A stretch of DNA of 64,000 bases from Acidobacteriota bacterium (GTDB lineage Bacteria > Acidobacteriota > Terriglobia > Bryobacterales > Bryobacteraceae), in assembly GCA_026393985.1 (NCBI GenBank), contig JAPKZB010000062.1:1-64000 (forward strand), written 5' to 3'. Below, one piece after another: positions 39,079 to 48,636 of the stretch. The notes beneath the pieces were generated by a model. That model did not search any database. It was given only the letters and a program-made list of their open reading frames with translations, and was not told the origin of the DNA. Every line of letters begins with the position of its first letter. Position 1 is the stretch's first letter. A program made the position numbers and the translations under genes.

Positions 39079-40773
39079 CTAGTTGTTTTGCGTTTTGTCG
39101 ATTTTGGCCCAGGAGTCGCGGAGTTTTACGGTGCGGTTGAAGACGGGCCGCTCGGGGGTAGAATCCCGGTCGACGCAGAAGTAGCCGACGCGTTCGAATT
39201 GATACTTGGTTCCGGGAGTGGCGCCGGCGACGCTGGGTTCGACCTTGGCCAGGGGCGGGATGACGAGTGAGGCGGGATTTAGCTGTGCGGTGAAGTCGGA
39301 GGCGGCGGACTCTTCGCCGGTGGTTTCGAGCATCAGCTGGTCGTAGAGGCGGGCTTCGCAGTCGATAGCGTGGGCGGCGGATACCCAATGGATGGTGGAT
39401 TTCACCTTGCGGCCATCGGGGGAGTTGCCGCCTTTGGAGGCGGGGTCGTAGGTGCAGTGGACTTCGACCACTTCGCCGGCCTGATTTTTGATGACGTCGG
39501 TGCAGCGGATGAAATAGGCGTAACGGAGGCGGACTTCGGTGCCGGGCGAGAGGCGGTAGTACTTCTTTGGGGGCACTTCGCGGAAGTCTTCCTGTTCAAT
39601 ATAGAGGACCTTCGAGAAGGCGACCTGGCGGACGCCGGCGGAGTCGTCTTCGGGGTTGTTGATGGCTTCGAGGTACTCGACCTGGTCTTCGGGGTAGTTG
39701 GTGATGACGACTTTGAGCGGCTCGAGGACGGCCATGGCGCGGAGGGCGCGACGGTTGAGGTCTTCGCGCAGGAAGTGTTCGAGGAGGCCGAATTCGATGA
39801 CGCCGTTGGTTTTTGAGACCCCGATGTTGGCGCAGAAGTTGCGGATGGCTTCCGGGGTGTAGCCGCGGCGGCGCATGCCGGAGAGGGTGGGCATGCGGGG
39901 GTCGTCCCAGCCCGAGACGTAGCCTTTCTGGACGAGGAGGAGAAGTTTGCGCTTGCTGAGAAGGGTGTTGGTGAGGTTGAGGCGGTCGAACTCGATCTGC
40001 TGAGGATGGTGGATCCCGAGGTTTTCGACGTACCAATCATAGAGGGGGCGGTGGTCTTCGAATTCGAGGGTGCAAATGGAGTGCGTGATGCCTTCGATGG
40101 AGTCGCTTTCCCCGTGGGTGTAGTCGTACATCGGGTAGAGGCACCACTTGTCGCCGGTACGGTGGTGTTCGGCGTGGAGGATGCGGTACATGACCGGGTC
40201 GCGCATGTTGAAGTTGGGCGAGGCCATGTCGATTTTGGTGCGGAGGGTGCGGGCGCCATCGGGAAACTCGCCGGCGCGCATGCGTTCGAACAGGTCAAGG
40301 TTTTCTTCGACGGAGCGGTCGCGGTACGGGCTGGGGGTGCCGGGTTCAGTGGTGGTGCCGCGGGTGGCGCGGACTTCTTCGGGGGTCAGGTCGCAGACGT
40401 AGGCTTTGCCGTCTTTGATGAGTTGCACGGCCCAGGCGTAGAGCTGGTCGAAGTAGTCCGAGGCGTAGAAGAGCGCATCCCACTCAAAGCCCATCCAGCG
40501 GACGTCTTCCATGATGGAGTTGACGTATTCGGTTTCTTCTTTGGCGGGGTTGGTATCGTCGAAGCGCAGGTTGCACTTGCCGTTGAACTCGCGGGCGAGG
40601 CCGAAGTTGAGGCAGATGGATTTGGCGTGGCCGATGTGGAGGTAGCCGTTTGGTTCCGGAGGGAAACGGGTATGGACACGGCCGCCGTTTTTGCCGTTTT
40701 TCAGGTCCTCAATGATGATGTCGCGGATGAAGTTGGATGGCCGGGCGGCCTCGGGGGAACCCTCGGAAGACAT
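39079..40773 (-). CDS. glnS: Glutaminyl-tRNA synthetase
   Basis: The 564-residue protein is a class I synthetase with [18 protein letters not shown] (HIGH motif), [28 protein letters not shown] and [11 protein letters not shown] (KMSKS-like), then the two-barrel anticodon-binding domain ending with [12 protein letters not shown]. Length and motifs fit GlnRS rather than GluRS. It charges tRNA-Gln directly. GlnRS is scattered in bacteria, many of which use the GatCAB route, so its presence marks a lineage that acquired it. It diverges from the next gene. Confidence 0.96.
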   Translation of the reverse strand: MSSEGSPEAARPSNFIRDIIIEDLKNGKNGGRVHTRFPPEPNGYLHIGHAKSICLNFGLAREFNGKCNLRFDDTNPAKEETEYVNSIMEDVRWMGFEWDALFYASDYFDQLYAWAVQLIKDGKAYVCDLTPEEVRATRGTTTEPGTPSPYRDRSVEENLDLFERMRAGEFPDGARTLRTKIDMASPNFNMRDPVMYRILHAEHHRTGDKWCLYPMYDYTHGESDSIEGITHSICTLEFEDHRPLYDWYVENLGIHHPQQIEFDRLNLTNTLLSKRKLLLLVQKGYVSGWDDPRMPTLSGMRRRGYTPEAIRNFCANIGVSKTNGVIEFGLLEHFLREDLNRRALRAMAVLEPLKVVITNYPEDQVEYLEAINNPEDDSAGVRQVAFSKVLYIEQEDFREVPPKKYYRLSPGTEVRLRYAYFIRCTDVIKNQAGEVVEVHCTYDPASKGGNSPDGRKVKSTIHWVSAAHAIDCEARLYDQLMLETTGEESAASDFTAQLNPASLVIPPLAKVEPSVAGATPGTKYQFERVGYFCVDRDSTPERPVFNRTVKLRDSWAKIDKTQNN

Positions 40774-40836
40774 CCCTTAATTATCCGTGATTCGGGCGGC
40801 GGCTGGCGAGGGGATGGGTTGTGGCAGAATTGCGGT

Positions 40837-41293
40837 ATGCGGACGATAGTGCTGTTTTTGGCGGCGGTGGGGTTGGGTTGCGCGCAGGATTGTGATCTTT
40901 TCGGGGCAGCCGACGGCGGAGGCGCTGGCGGGTTACGCGGCGGCGGGCGTGAAGGTGGTGGTGAATCTGCGGACGTCCGAGGAGATGCAGAAGCTGGGGT
41001 TGGATGAGCGGGCGATTGTGGAGAAGGCGGGGATGCGCTACGTGCAGGTGCCGTTCGGGGCGACGCCGCCGAAGGATGAGGAGCTGGCCGGGGTGATGAA
41101 GCTATTGGGCGAGGCCAAGCCGAACGGCAGGGTGCTGCTGCATTGCGCGTCGTCGAACCGGGTGGGCTATGTTTGGGGACTGTATCAGGCCCAAAAGAAG
41201 GGTCTGGCGGTGGAGAGCGCCGTGGCCGAGGCGAAGAAGGCGGGAATGAAGAATCCGGGTCTGGAGTCGGGGCTGCGGGAAAGGCTAAAATAG
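40837..41293 (+). pseudogene. DUF442-type phosphatase gene with an apparent one-base frameshift
   Basis: From ATG 40837 the frame gives a good signal peptide (MRTIVLFLAAVGLGCAQD) but then runs out of frame near 40889. One frame over, the sequence continues as a DUF442/beta-lactamase-hydrolase-like phosphatase domain: IFSGQPTAEALAGYAAAG, VVVNLRTSEEMQKL, YVQVPFGATPP, and the active-site loop LLHCASSNRVGYVWGLY with Cys and Arg. If real, the shift disables export; the domain alone could start at GTG 40892. A sequencing or assembly error is equally possible. Confidence 0.6.
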
Positions 41294-41299
41294 GCCTTG

Positions 41300-42431
41300 A
41301 TGACCCTAGAGGAATTAGAACGGGAGTATAACCCGCTCCGCCAGCAGGCTTCTGCTGTGCGGAGCTATCTTTGACGCTCCAGCGAAGCGGAAGCAGTTGG
41401 AGTCGACCGAGGAGCAGATTGCCGATCCGGGGTTTTGGAACTCTCAGGAGACGAGCCAGCGGGTGATGCAGGAGCGGAAGCGGCTGGAAAAGGCCGTGGC
41501 CGAAGACGCGGAGGTTCTCGGGCTGACCGAAGAGATCGAGACGCTGTTTGAGTTGGGCCGCGAGGGGGAGTCGGTAGCCGCCGAGATTGCGCAGGAGCTG
41601 AAGAAGCTGGGTGCGCGGTTGGAGGTGCTCGAAACCGGCATGCTGCTGAGCGGGGAGAACGACCACCGGAGCGCGATTTTAACCGTGCATCCGGGGGCGG
41701 GTGGGACCGAGAGCCAGGACTGGGCCGAGATGCTGCTGCGGATGTTTCTGCGGTGGGCGGAGCGGAACAGTTTCCGGTGCGAGGTGACCGACCGGCTGGA
41801 AGGCGAGGGCGCCGGGATCAAGTCGGCGACCGTGGAGATTGAGGGCGAGAACGTTTACGGGCTGCTGCAGAGCGAGATTGGGGTGCACCGGCTGGTGCGG
41901 ATCTCCCCCTTCGATTCGGCGGCGCGGCGGCACACGTCGTTCGCCAGCGTGTTTGTGATTCCGCTGGTGGACGACGATATCAACATTGACGTGAAGCCGG
42001 ATGATCTGAAGGTGGACGTGTTCCGGGCGAGCGGGGCGGGCGGGCAGCACGTGAACCGGACCGAATCGGCCGTGCGGATGACGCATCTTCCGACCGGGAT
42101 CGTGGTGCAGTGCCAGAACGAACGGAGCCAACACAAGAACCGGGCGAGCGCCTTGAAGCAGATGAAGGCTCGGTTGTACGAATATGAGTTGGCCAAGCGG
42201 CGCGTCGAGGAGCGGAAGCTCGAAGACACGAAGATGGAGATCAATTTCGGCAGCCAGATTCGGAGCTACGTGATGGCGCCTTACCGGATGATCAAAGACC
42301 ATCGGACGAAGAAGGCGATTGGGGACGTGGATCGGGTGCTCGATGGCGACATTGGGGAGTTGATTCACGCTTTTCTCGTTTGGAAGCGGACGGGCAAGAC
42401 GGCCGGTGCGGATGATGAATCCGATGATTGA
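41300..42431 (+). CDS. prfB: Peptide chain release factor 2, with programmed +1 frameshift
   Basis: ATG 41300 opens a 24-codon frame (MTLEELEREYNPLRQQ...) that ends at TGA 41372-41374. Shifting +1 at CTT-TGA-C continues as DAPAKRKQLEST and gives a 376-residue RF2. It has the GGQ peptidyl-hydrolase motif in ASGAGGQHVNRTESAVRM and NERSQHKNRASALKQMKARL. RF2 reads UAA and UGA stops; the frameshift lets RF2 level control its own synthesis. The stop overlaps the start of the Sua5-type gene. Confidence 0.95.
41361..41375 (+). promoter_or_regulatory. prfB programmed frameshift site
   Basis: The sequence GGAGC-TAT-CTT-TGA-C matches the classic RF2 site: an SD-like GGAG just upstream of a slippery CUU codon followed by UGA and C. 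When RF2 is scarce, the ribosome pauses at UGA and slips forward one base. Confidence 0.92.
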
Positions 42432-43335
42432 TTACGACCGGGCTGCGGCGCTGCTGCGGGCCGGCCGGCTGGTGGCGTTTCCGACCGAGACCGTCTACGG
42501 GTTAGGCGCCAATGCGCTGGACGCGGCGGCGGTGCGGCGGGTTTACGAGGCGAAGGGGCGGCCGTCCACTTCGCCTTTGATCGTCCACGTGGCTGATGTG
42601 GCGATGGCGAAGACGGTGGCGGCGGAGTGGCCGGAGGTGGCGGAGCGGTTGGCGGCGCGGTTTTGGCCGGGTCCGTTGACGTTGGTGTTGCCGAAGCGGG
42701 TGGTGATTCCCGATGAGGTGACGGCGGGGTTGGGGACCGTGGGGGTGAGGCAGCCAGCGCATCCGGTGGCGTTGGAGTTGATCCGTCGGGCGGGCGTGCC
42801 GCTCGCCGGGCCGAGCGCGAACCGGTTTATGGGTCTGTCGCCGACGACGGCGGAGCATGTGCGGGCGTCGTTGGGCGAGGCGGTGGATTTGGTGGTGGAT
42901 GGCGGGAGCTGTCCGGTTGGAATTGAGTCGACGGTGCTGTCGTTGTACGGGGGGCGGGCGGTGTTGCTGCGGCCGGGCATGGTTTCGCGGGGGAGCATTG
43001 AGGCGGTGATTGGGCCCGTGGAGTTGGCGGGTGAGGTGGCCGACGGGGTGGCGCACGCGTCACCGGGGATGCACGCGCGGCACTACGCGCCGGCGACTCC
43101 GTTGCGGGTGGGGGCGCCGGGGCGGGAGAGCGGGTACCTTTGGCATACGAGGCGGGCTGAGGCGGCGAGCGCGGTGCGGCTGCCGGCCGATGCCGAGGGG
43201 TACGCGGCGGGCTTATACGAAGCGCTGCACCGGTTGGATGCGGCGGGTTTGCCGGAGCTTGTGGTGGAACCGGTGCCGGCGGGTGGGGAGTGGGCCGGGA
43301 TTCGGGATCGGCTTTCGCGCGCCTGCGAGCGGTAG
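42424..43335 (+). CDS. Threonylcarbamoyl-AMP synthase, Sua5 type
   Basis: The protein has the YrdC/Sua5 domain first (AALLRAGRLVAFPTETVYGLG, STSPLIVHV, RFWPGPLTLVL, AGPSANRFMGLSPTTAEHV), then the Sua5-type C-terminal domain (GMHARHYAPATPLRV), about 303 residues in all. It makes threonylcarbamoyl-AMP for the t6A37 modification of ANN-decoding tRNAs. ATG 42424 overlaps the prfB stop; in-frame starts at 42406-42415 are also possible. Both overlaps imply translational coupling with prfB, and both genes serve decoding. Confidence 0.92.
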   Translation: MIDYDRAAALLRAGRLVAFPTETVYGLGANALDAAAVRRVYEAKGRPSTSPLIVHVADVAMAKTVAAEWPEVAERLAARFWPGPLTLVLPKRVVIPDEVTAGLGTVGVRQPAHPVALELIRRAGVPLAGPSANRFMGLSPTTAEHVRASLGEAVDLVVDGGSCPVGIESTVLSLYGGRAVLLRPGMVSRGSIEAVIGPVELAGEVADGVAHASPGMHARHYAPATPLRVGAPGRESGYLWHTRRAEAASAVRLPADAEGYAAGLYEALHRLDAAGLPELVVEPVPAGGEWAGIRDRLSRACER

Positions 43336-43357
43336 GCGCTGTTGTTATGATTGCCTG

Positions 43358-44626
43358 ATGCCTCCAACCCGGGTCCGCTGGTGGATCCTCAGTTTGTTGT
43401 TTCTTGCGACTACGATTAATTATCTCGATCGGATTGCGTTCGGGATTCTGGTTCCCGAGATTCGGAAGGACATGTTGATTGATGATCCGACGTATGGGCG
43501 GTTGACGCTGGCGTTCGAGATGACTTACATGATCGGTTTTTTGATCATGGGTAAGTTTGTGGAACGGTTCGGGAGCCGGCTGGGTTACGCGGTGGCGGCT
43601 CTTTGGTGGTCGGTGGCGGCGGTGTTGCATGGGTTGGCGAAGACACCGCTCGATCTGGGTTTCTGGCGGGGGATGTTGGGGTTAGGCGAGGCAGGGAACT
43701 TCCCGGCGGCGATACGGAGCGTGGCGGAGTGGTTTCCGAAGAGGGATCGCGCGTTTGCGACCGGGATTTTCAATGCTGGTTCGAACGTGGCTTCGATGGT
43801 GGGTCCTCCGGTTTTTGCCTACATGGTGGCGGGCTTCGGGTGGCAGGGTTGTTTTCTGGTGACGGGGTCGTTGGGCCTGGCGTGGGCGGTGTTGTGGTGG
43901 TTTAGCTACCGGTTGCCGGGTGAACATGCGCGGGTAAATGCGGCGGAGCTGGCTTACATTGTTTCGGATGTTTCCGAGGCGGGTAATGAGCCGGTGGTGG
44001 GTTGGTTTGAGGCGCTGCGGCAGCGAGAGACCTGGGGTTATGCGCTGGGTAAGTTTCTGAGTGACCCGGTGTGGAGGTTCTATAGCTATTGGTTGCCGAT
44101 TTATCTGTACGACGTTCGTGGGTTTGATATGAAAAAAGTCGGGTGGGTGCTGCCGGTGATTTATCTGATGGCGGATATAGGCAGTGTGGGTGGGGGTTGG
44201 TTGTCCGGGTATTTCCTGCGTCGAGGGATGGCGTTGGGCCGGGCGCGGAAGCTGGCGATGCTGGTATGCGCGGCATGTATGCCGCTGGCGGTGTGCAGCG
44301 TGCTGGCGGATAGTCCGATTCTGGCGATTGCGTTGATGAGTTTAGCGACGGCGTCGCACCAGGGGTTTTCGGCGAATTTGTATACGGTGGTGAGCGATGT
44401 ATTCCCGCGGCCAGCGGTGGCGAGCGTGACGGGGATAGGGGGGTTCGCGGGAAGTTTGGGGGGAGTGATGTTTGCCACGTGGTTGCCGGGAATATTGGTG
44501 CCGGTGGTTGGTTATAAGCCGATTTTCCTGGTCTTTGGTCTGTTCCACTTGAGTGGCTTGTTGTGTTTACATCTGTTGATGGGTAAATTCCGGCCGGTTT
44601 CGACGGGTACGAGCCCCCCGCGCTAG
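43358..44626 (+). CDS. MFS transporter, anion:cation symporter (ExuT-like) family
   Basis: The 422-residue protein has about twelve hydrophobic segments and the MFS signatures of the ACS family: INYLDRIAFGILVPEIRKD in the first helix and loop, GFWRGMLGLGEAGNFPAAIR in helices 4-5, and WFPKRDRAFATGIFNAGSNV. These transporters usually import sugar acids such as hexuronates with protons in the inner membrane. No catabolic genes lie beside it, so the substrate cannot be inferred from context. Confidence 0.88.
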   Translation: MPPTRVRWWILSLLFLATTINYLDRIAFGILVPEIRKDMLIDDPTYGRLTLAFEMTYMIGFLIMGKFVERFGSRLGYAVAALWWSVAAVLHGLAKTPLDLGFWRGMLGLGEAGNFPAAIRSVAEWFPKRDRAFATGIFNAGSNVASMVGPPVFAYMVAGFGWQGCFLVTGSLGLAWAVLWWFSYRLPGEHARVNAAELAYIVSDVSEAGNEPVVGWFEALRQRETWGYALGKFLSDPVWRFYSYWLPIYLYDVRGFDMKKVGWVLPVIYLMADIGSVGGGWLSGYFLRRGMALGRARKLAMLVCAACMPLAVCSVLADSPILAIALMSLATASHQGFSANLYTVVSDVFPRPAVASVTGIGGFAGSLGGVMFATWLPGILVPVVGYKPIFLVFGLFHLSGLLCLHLLMGKFRPVSTGTSPPR

Positions 44627-44631
44627 GGGGG
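44614..44631 (+). terminator. GC-rich hairpin at the end of the MFS gene
   Basis: CCCCCC and GGGGGG form a six-base stem around a six-base loop that contains the stop codon. No T-tract follows, so termination activity is doubtful. Confidence 0.35.
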
Positions 44632-44691
44632 ACTGTTGGCAGGTAACTCTGGCAGTGGGGTGGGGCTTTTCTGTGTTCCGTATTGGTAGTC

Positions 44692-44707
44692 TTTAGCGGA
44701 CACTAAA
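44692..44707. promoter_or_regulatory. Inverted repeat TTTAG-N6-CTAAA upstream of the RecA paralogue
   Basis: A perfect five-base inverted repeat with a six-base spacer ends 12 bases before the ATG. Its position between promoter and start suits a repressor operator. It does not match a LexA box I know, but LexA boxes differ between phyla. Confidence 0.35.
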
Positions 44708-44718
44708 AAGGCTCTGGT

Positions 44719-45735
44719 ATGAAACACAATTCGGGTCCGGTACCGACAGGCCAAATGGCGCTGTGGGATAACCGTCTTCAAACGGAACTTCGGCAGGCGG
44801 CCGCCTTTGGCGCGCGGGGGAGAGCTGTGTCGGGGGTGGTGCCGAGCGGCTCGATTGCGGTGGATGCCGCGCTGGGAATTGGTGGGTTGCCACGTGGGCG
44901 GATGGTGGAGTTGTTTGGTCCGGCGGGCGTGGGCAAGTCGACGTTGGCGTTGCAGGTGATTGCGGCGGCGCAGGGCGAGGGGCAGACGGCGGCGCTGGTG
45001 GATGTGGAGTGCACGTTTGATGCGGCCTATGCCGTCAAGTTGGGGGTGCAGCTGGAGCGGCTGGTGCTGCTGCGCGCGGACAATGGCGAGCACGCGCTGC
45101 GTATGGTGGAGCGGCTGGTGGTGAGCCAGGGTGTGGATTTGGTGGTGGTGGATTCGGTGGCGGCTCTGGCGCCGGCCGAGGAGCTGGCCGGGGGCATGAT
45201 GGAGGGTTCGGCGTTTGCCCATGGCGAGCTGGTGGCGAACGGGTTGCGGCGGATTAGCCGGGTGATGGCGCAGTCGCCGGCGTGTGTTTTGCTGCTGAAT
45301 CAGGTGCGGGCTTACTTTGGCTTTGGGTACACGGAGACTTCGACGGGGGGCTGGGGTTTGAAGCTGCACGCGGCGGTACGGGCGGACCTGCAGGAGGTGG
45401 GGCAGGAGCGCGAAGGCCGTCGGGTGGCGATGAAGGTGGTGAAGAATCAATTGGCGGCGCCGGGGCAGGCGGAGTTGACGTTTGTCGAGGGCGAGGGGTG
45501 GTCGGCGGAGTTGGAGATGGTGGAGCTAGGGCTGCGGCATGGGGTATTGAGCAAGACGGGGTCGGCGGTGTGGTTTGGCGGGCAGTTGTGCGGTGTGGCG
45601 GAGCTGAGGGCTGATGTAGAGTTGTGTGTGCGGCTGAATTCGGCGGTACGGGCGGTGATGGGTCTGCCGCAACGGAAACCGGTGGGGCGGGCGATGGGTG
45701 TGGCGGGGGCGGGTCGGCGGGTCGTGGGGGGCTAG
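44719..45735 (+). CDS. RecA-family recombinase paralogue
   Basis: The 338-residue protein aligns along most of RecA. Walker A is GPAGVGKSTLALQVI where RecA usually has GPESSGKTTL. ALVDVECTFDAAYAVKLGV holds the catalytic Glu, LVVVDSVAALAPAEEL is Walker B, LLLNQVRAYFGFGYTETSTG is the L2 region with its Gln, and VAMKVVKNQLAAPGQAELTF is the late core. The L1 region lacks the usual MGDSHMGLQ pattern and the acidic C-terminal tail is replaced by a basic one. It is more RecA-like than ImuA, though an ImuA-type role is an alternative. No imuB or dnaE2 is nearby. Confidence 0.8.
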   Translation: MKHNSGPVPTGQMALWDNRLQTELRQAAAFGARGRAVSGVVPSGSIAVDAALGIGGLPRGRMVELFGPAGVGKSTLALQVIAAAQGEGQTAALVDVECTFDAAYAVKLGVQLERLVLLRADNGEHALRMVERLVVSQGVDLVVVDSVAALAPAEELAGGMMEGSAFAHGELVANGLRRISRVMAQSPACVLLLNQVRAYFGFGYTETSTGGWGLKLHAAVRADLQEVGQEREGRRVAMKVVKNQLAAPGQAELTFVEGEGWSAELEMVELGLRHGVLSKTGSAVWFGGQLCGVAELRADVELCVRLNSAVRAVMGLPQRKPVGRAMGVAGAGRRVVGG

Positions 45736-48503
45736 CGGGTCCCGGAGCTGGCGATTTTGAGGGTGCGGCGAAGTTCTTCGAGCACGGGTCGGTCTTCCGG
45801 GGGGAGCTGGTTGGCTTTGTTGAGGGCCTCGAGGTGGACGTTGGCTTGAGTGAGGTGGGGTAGGGCGGGGGCGGCTTTGGTGGTGAGCAGATGGAGGCCG
45901 AGCTGGAAGTTGGCGAGGGCGCGGTCGCGCCGGAGGAGGTAGGAGGCGGGATCTTGGCTCTGGGCGTCGTCGAGGAGGTTGACGGCGCGGCGGAGGTTGT
46001 CGAGGGCGCCGTTGGGGTCGGCGAGGAGGGGGAGGGTTTGGCCGAGTTTGCGGTGCGCTGCCGCCAGCATTTGGGTATCGGGGAGGTTGCCGGGCTCGGT
46101 GGCGTGGCAACGCTGGGCGTGCCGGACGAAGCGGCGGTAGTGGTCGGCGGCTTGGAGGGGCTGGTTGCTGGCGACGAGCAGGTCGCCGAGTCGTTGGTTG
46201 GCGAGGGCGGCGTCGCGCTCCGCCGTTGGATTGTTGGGCTGGCTGGATAGATGGCGGTTGAAGAGGCTGAGGGCTTCGCGGGCGGCGGGGAGGTCGTGTT
46301 GTTGGAGGAGTGTGTAGGCGAGGTCGCGTTGGGCTTGGAGGTTGTGGGGGTCTGCGGCGGCGAGGGTGCGGCGGAGGGCGAGGGATCGTTGGAGGTGGGT
46401 GGCGGCGTGGGTGGTGTTCTGGGCGCGGTGGAGGCCGGCTACGGCTTCGAGGATGAGGGAGAGGTCCCGTTGGTGGAGGGCGGTTGGCGTCGTTTCGTAA
46501 TTTTGCTCCGCCATGCGGAGGGCGGCTTCGAGGTGGGTGGTGGCCTGGGGGTAGAGGCCAAGTTGGGTTTCGATGGTGCCGAGTTGGGCGGCGGTTTGGG
46601 CGAGGAGGCGGGGGATGGCGGTGTGGGCGGCGAGGTCGTGGGCTTGGCGCGCGAGCGGGAGGGCCTCATGGTGACGGCCTGTGGCGGCGAGGGTAGCGGC
46701 GAGGTGTTGGTAGTTTTCGGCGCGGGTTGCGGGTGCGGCGCCGGCGGTGTCGTGGAGTTGGCGCGCGGCGGCGTAGTGTTCGCGGGCGCGTTGCGGTTCG
46801 CCGGTGGTGGCTTCGAGGTCGGCGAGTCCTGTGAGTGCGGCAGCGAGGTTCAGGGGGCTGGTTTGGGGTAGGGCGCTGAGTAGTTGGTGGGCGTTGCGGT
46901 AACTTTGCCGAGCGCTGGCGAGGTCGCCGAGGTTGGGATGGTTTGGATTGCCCTGAAGGTTGCCAAGGCGGATCCAGGCGGCGGCGAGTTCGGTGCGGAG
47001 GGAGGGGTCGCGGGGTTGTTCGCGGGAAAGGTTAGACAGATATTGGACGGCTTTGGCGGCGAGGAGGCGGCGCGCGGGGGGGGCGCCGGGCAGGTTGTCG
47101 ATGGCGTCGTGGACTTCGAACAGGAAGGAGTTGGCGACGTGGCGGACCTCTTCGAAGCGGCGGGCGGCGAGGTCGGCCTGAAGGCGGGCGGTGCGGGCCT
47201 GCCAGGCCGCTAGGAGGGCGAATAGGAGGACGAGGCTGAGGGCGGCGGCGACGGTCGCGGCGAGGGCGCGGTGGCGGGCGAGAAAGAGGCGGAGACGGTG
47301 GGCCGGGCGGTCTGGCAGGGCGGTGACGGGTTGGCGAGCGAGGTAGCGGCGGATGTCGTCGGCGAGTTGGGCGGCGGACTGGTAGCGATCTTGGGGGTTG
47401 CGGCGAAGGGCTTTGAGGATGACGGCGTCGAGGTCGCCCTGGAGTTTCCGTCTGAGTGCGGCTGGGGAGGGCTCGCGGGTGGAGCTGATGATCGTCGGGT
47501 TTTTGGTGATTCGGCGGGTCCCGTCGGGGTTGGGGGATTCGATGATGCGGGAGAGGGCGGCTGAGGGTGGTTCGGGTTCGGTGGAGTTCATCGAGAGGAG
47601 GAGATCGAGGGTGAGTCGCTCTTTCGGGGGATAGGGGCGGTGGCCGGTGAGGATCTCGTAGAGGATGATGCCGAGGAGGTAGACGTCGGAGACGGTGGTG
47701 ACGGGCTCACCGCGGAGTTGTTCGGGGCTGGCGTATTGGGGCGTCATGAGACGCAGGGAGGTGGCGGTGTGTTCGGTGGGGGCGGTGGGATCGGCGGCGA
47801 GGATCTTGGCGATGCCGAAGTCGAGGAGTTTAGGGGTGCCGTCGGCTTTGACGAGGATGTTTCCCGGTTTGAGGTCGCGGTGGACGACGAGGTTTTGGTG
47901 GGCGTAGTGGACGGCCGCGCAGACGTCGCAGAGGATACGGAGGCGATTTTCGGTGGAAAGTTTTTGCTGGTCGCAGAAGGTGTCGATGGCGTGGCCTTCG
48001 ACGTATTCCATGACGAAGTACGGACGGCCATCCGCGGCGGCGCCGCCATCGAGGAGCCGGGCGATGTTGGGGTGGTCGAGGGAGGCGACGATTTGTCGTT
48101 CGCGGCGGAAGCGTTGGATGATGCGTTCTTGCTCCATGCCGAGGCGGATGACTTTGAGGGCGACGAGCTTGGAGTAGTGCTGGTCGGCGCGGGAGGCGAG
48201 ATAGACGGTTCCCATGCCTCCGGCGCCGAGTTGGCGTTGGATGGCATAAGGGCCGATGTAGGCGGGGTTGGGTTCTTCGGGTTGGCGGTTTGCTTCTTCG
48301 AGGAGTTGGGAGACGGGGGTGATGGCGGGATGGGAGAGAAAGTCGGGCGAGGAGGAGTCGGATTGAAGAAGATTTATGACCTCGAGGTAGAGTTGGCGAT
48401 CCGCGCCGCATGCTTTTTCGAGGAATGGCTGGCGTTGGGGTGCGGGTTGGTCGAGGACGAGTTGGAAGAGGCTTTTGACTTGGGTGTAGCGTTGCGGTGT
48501 CAC
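45732..48503 (-). CDS. Ser/Thr protein kinase with transmembrane segment and TPR-type sensor
   Basis: A PknB-type kinase of about 923 residues. Kinase motifs in order: glycine loop LGAGGMGTVYLAS, the Lys in VALKVIRLG, VVHRDLKPGNILV (catalytic loop) and KLLDFGIAK. One membrane helix follows (AATVAAALSLVLLFALLAAW), then a long region of TPR-like helices, probably outside the membrane. The N-terminal module (YTQVKSLFQLVLDQPAPQRQ) is typical of acidobacterial kinases encoded beside ECF sigma factors. Start: GTG 48503 fits the family; no ribosome binding site is clear. It follows the ECF gene on the same strand. Confidence 0.88.
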   Translation of the reverse strand: MTPQRYTQVKSLFQLVLDQPAPQRQPFLEKACGADRQLYLEVINLLQSDSSSPDFLSHPAITPVSQLLEEANRQPEEPNPAYIGPYAIQRQLGAGGMGTVYLASRADQHYSKLVALKVIRLGMEQERIIQRFRRERQIVASLDHPNIARLLDGGAAADGRPYFVMEYVEGHAIDTFCDQQKLSTENRLRILCDVCAAVHYAHQNLVVHRDLKPGNILVKADGTPKLLDFGIAKILAADPTAPTEHTATSLRLMTPQYASPEQLRGEPVTTVSDVYLLGIILYEILTGHRPYPPKERLTLDLLLSMNSTEPEPPSAALSRIIESPNPDGTRRITKNPTIISSTREPSPAALRRKLQGDLDAVILKALRRNPQDRYQSAAQLADDIRRYLARQPVTALPDRPAHRLRLFLARHRALAATVAAALSLVLLFALLAAWQARTARLQADLAARRFEEVRHVANSFLFEVHDAIDNLPGAPPARRLLAAKAVQYLSNLSREQPRDPSLRTELAAAWIRLGNLQGNPNHPNLGDLASARQSYRNAHQLLSALPQTSPLNLAAALTGLADLEATTGEPQRAREHYAAARQLHDTAGAAPATRAENYQHLAATLAATGRHHEALPLARQAHDLAAHTAIPRLLAQTAAQLGTIETQLGLYPQATTHLEAALRMAEQNYETTPTALHQRDLSLILEAVAGLHRAQNTTHAATHLQRSLALRRTLAAADPHNLQAQRDLAYTLLQQHDLPAAREALSLFNRHLSSQPNNPTAERDAALANQRLGDLLVASNQPLQAADHYRRFVRHAQRCHATEPGNLPDTQMLAAAHRKLGQTLPLLADPNGALDNLRRAVNLLDDAQSQDPASYLLRRDRALANFQLGLHLLTTKAAPALPHLTQANVHLEALNKANQLPPEDRPVLEELRRTLKIASSGTR

Positions 48504-48636
48504 ACGGTTGGAATGATGGTAGCAGGAATAGGCGAAAGCGGGTGTGGGGGGTCGTTTGCGCCCGGCGGTTGGTTCTCCGAATAACATGGGTTTGGGAAAC
48601 CGAGTGGTTTATTGCGAGAAGGGGGGCCGAAAGCCA

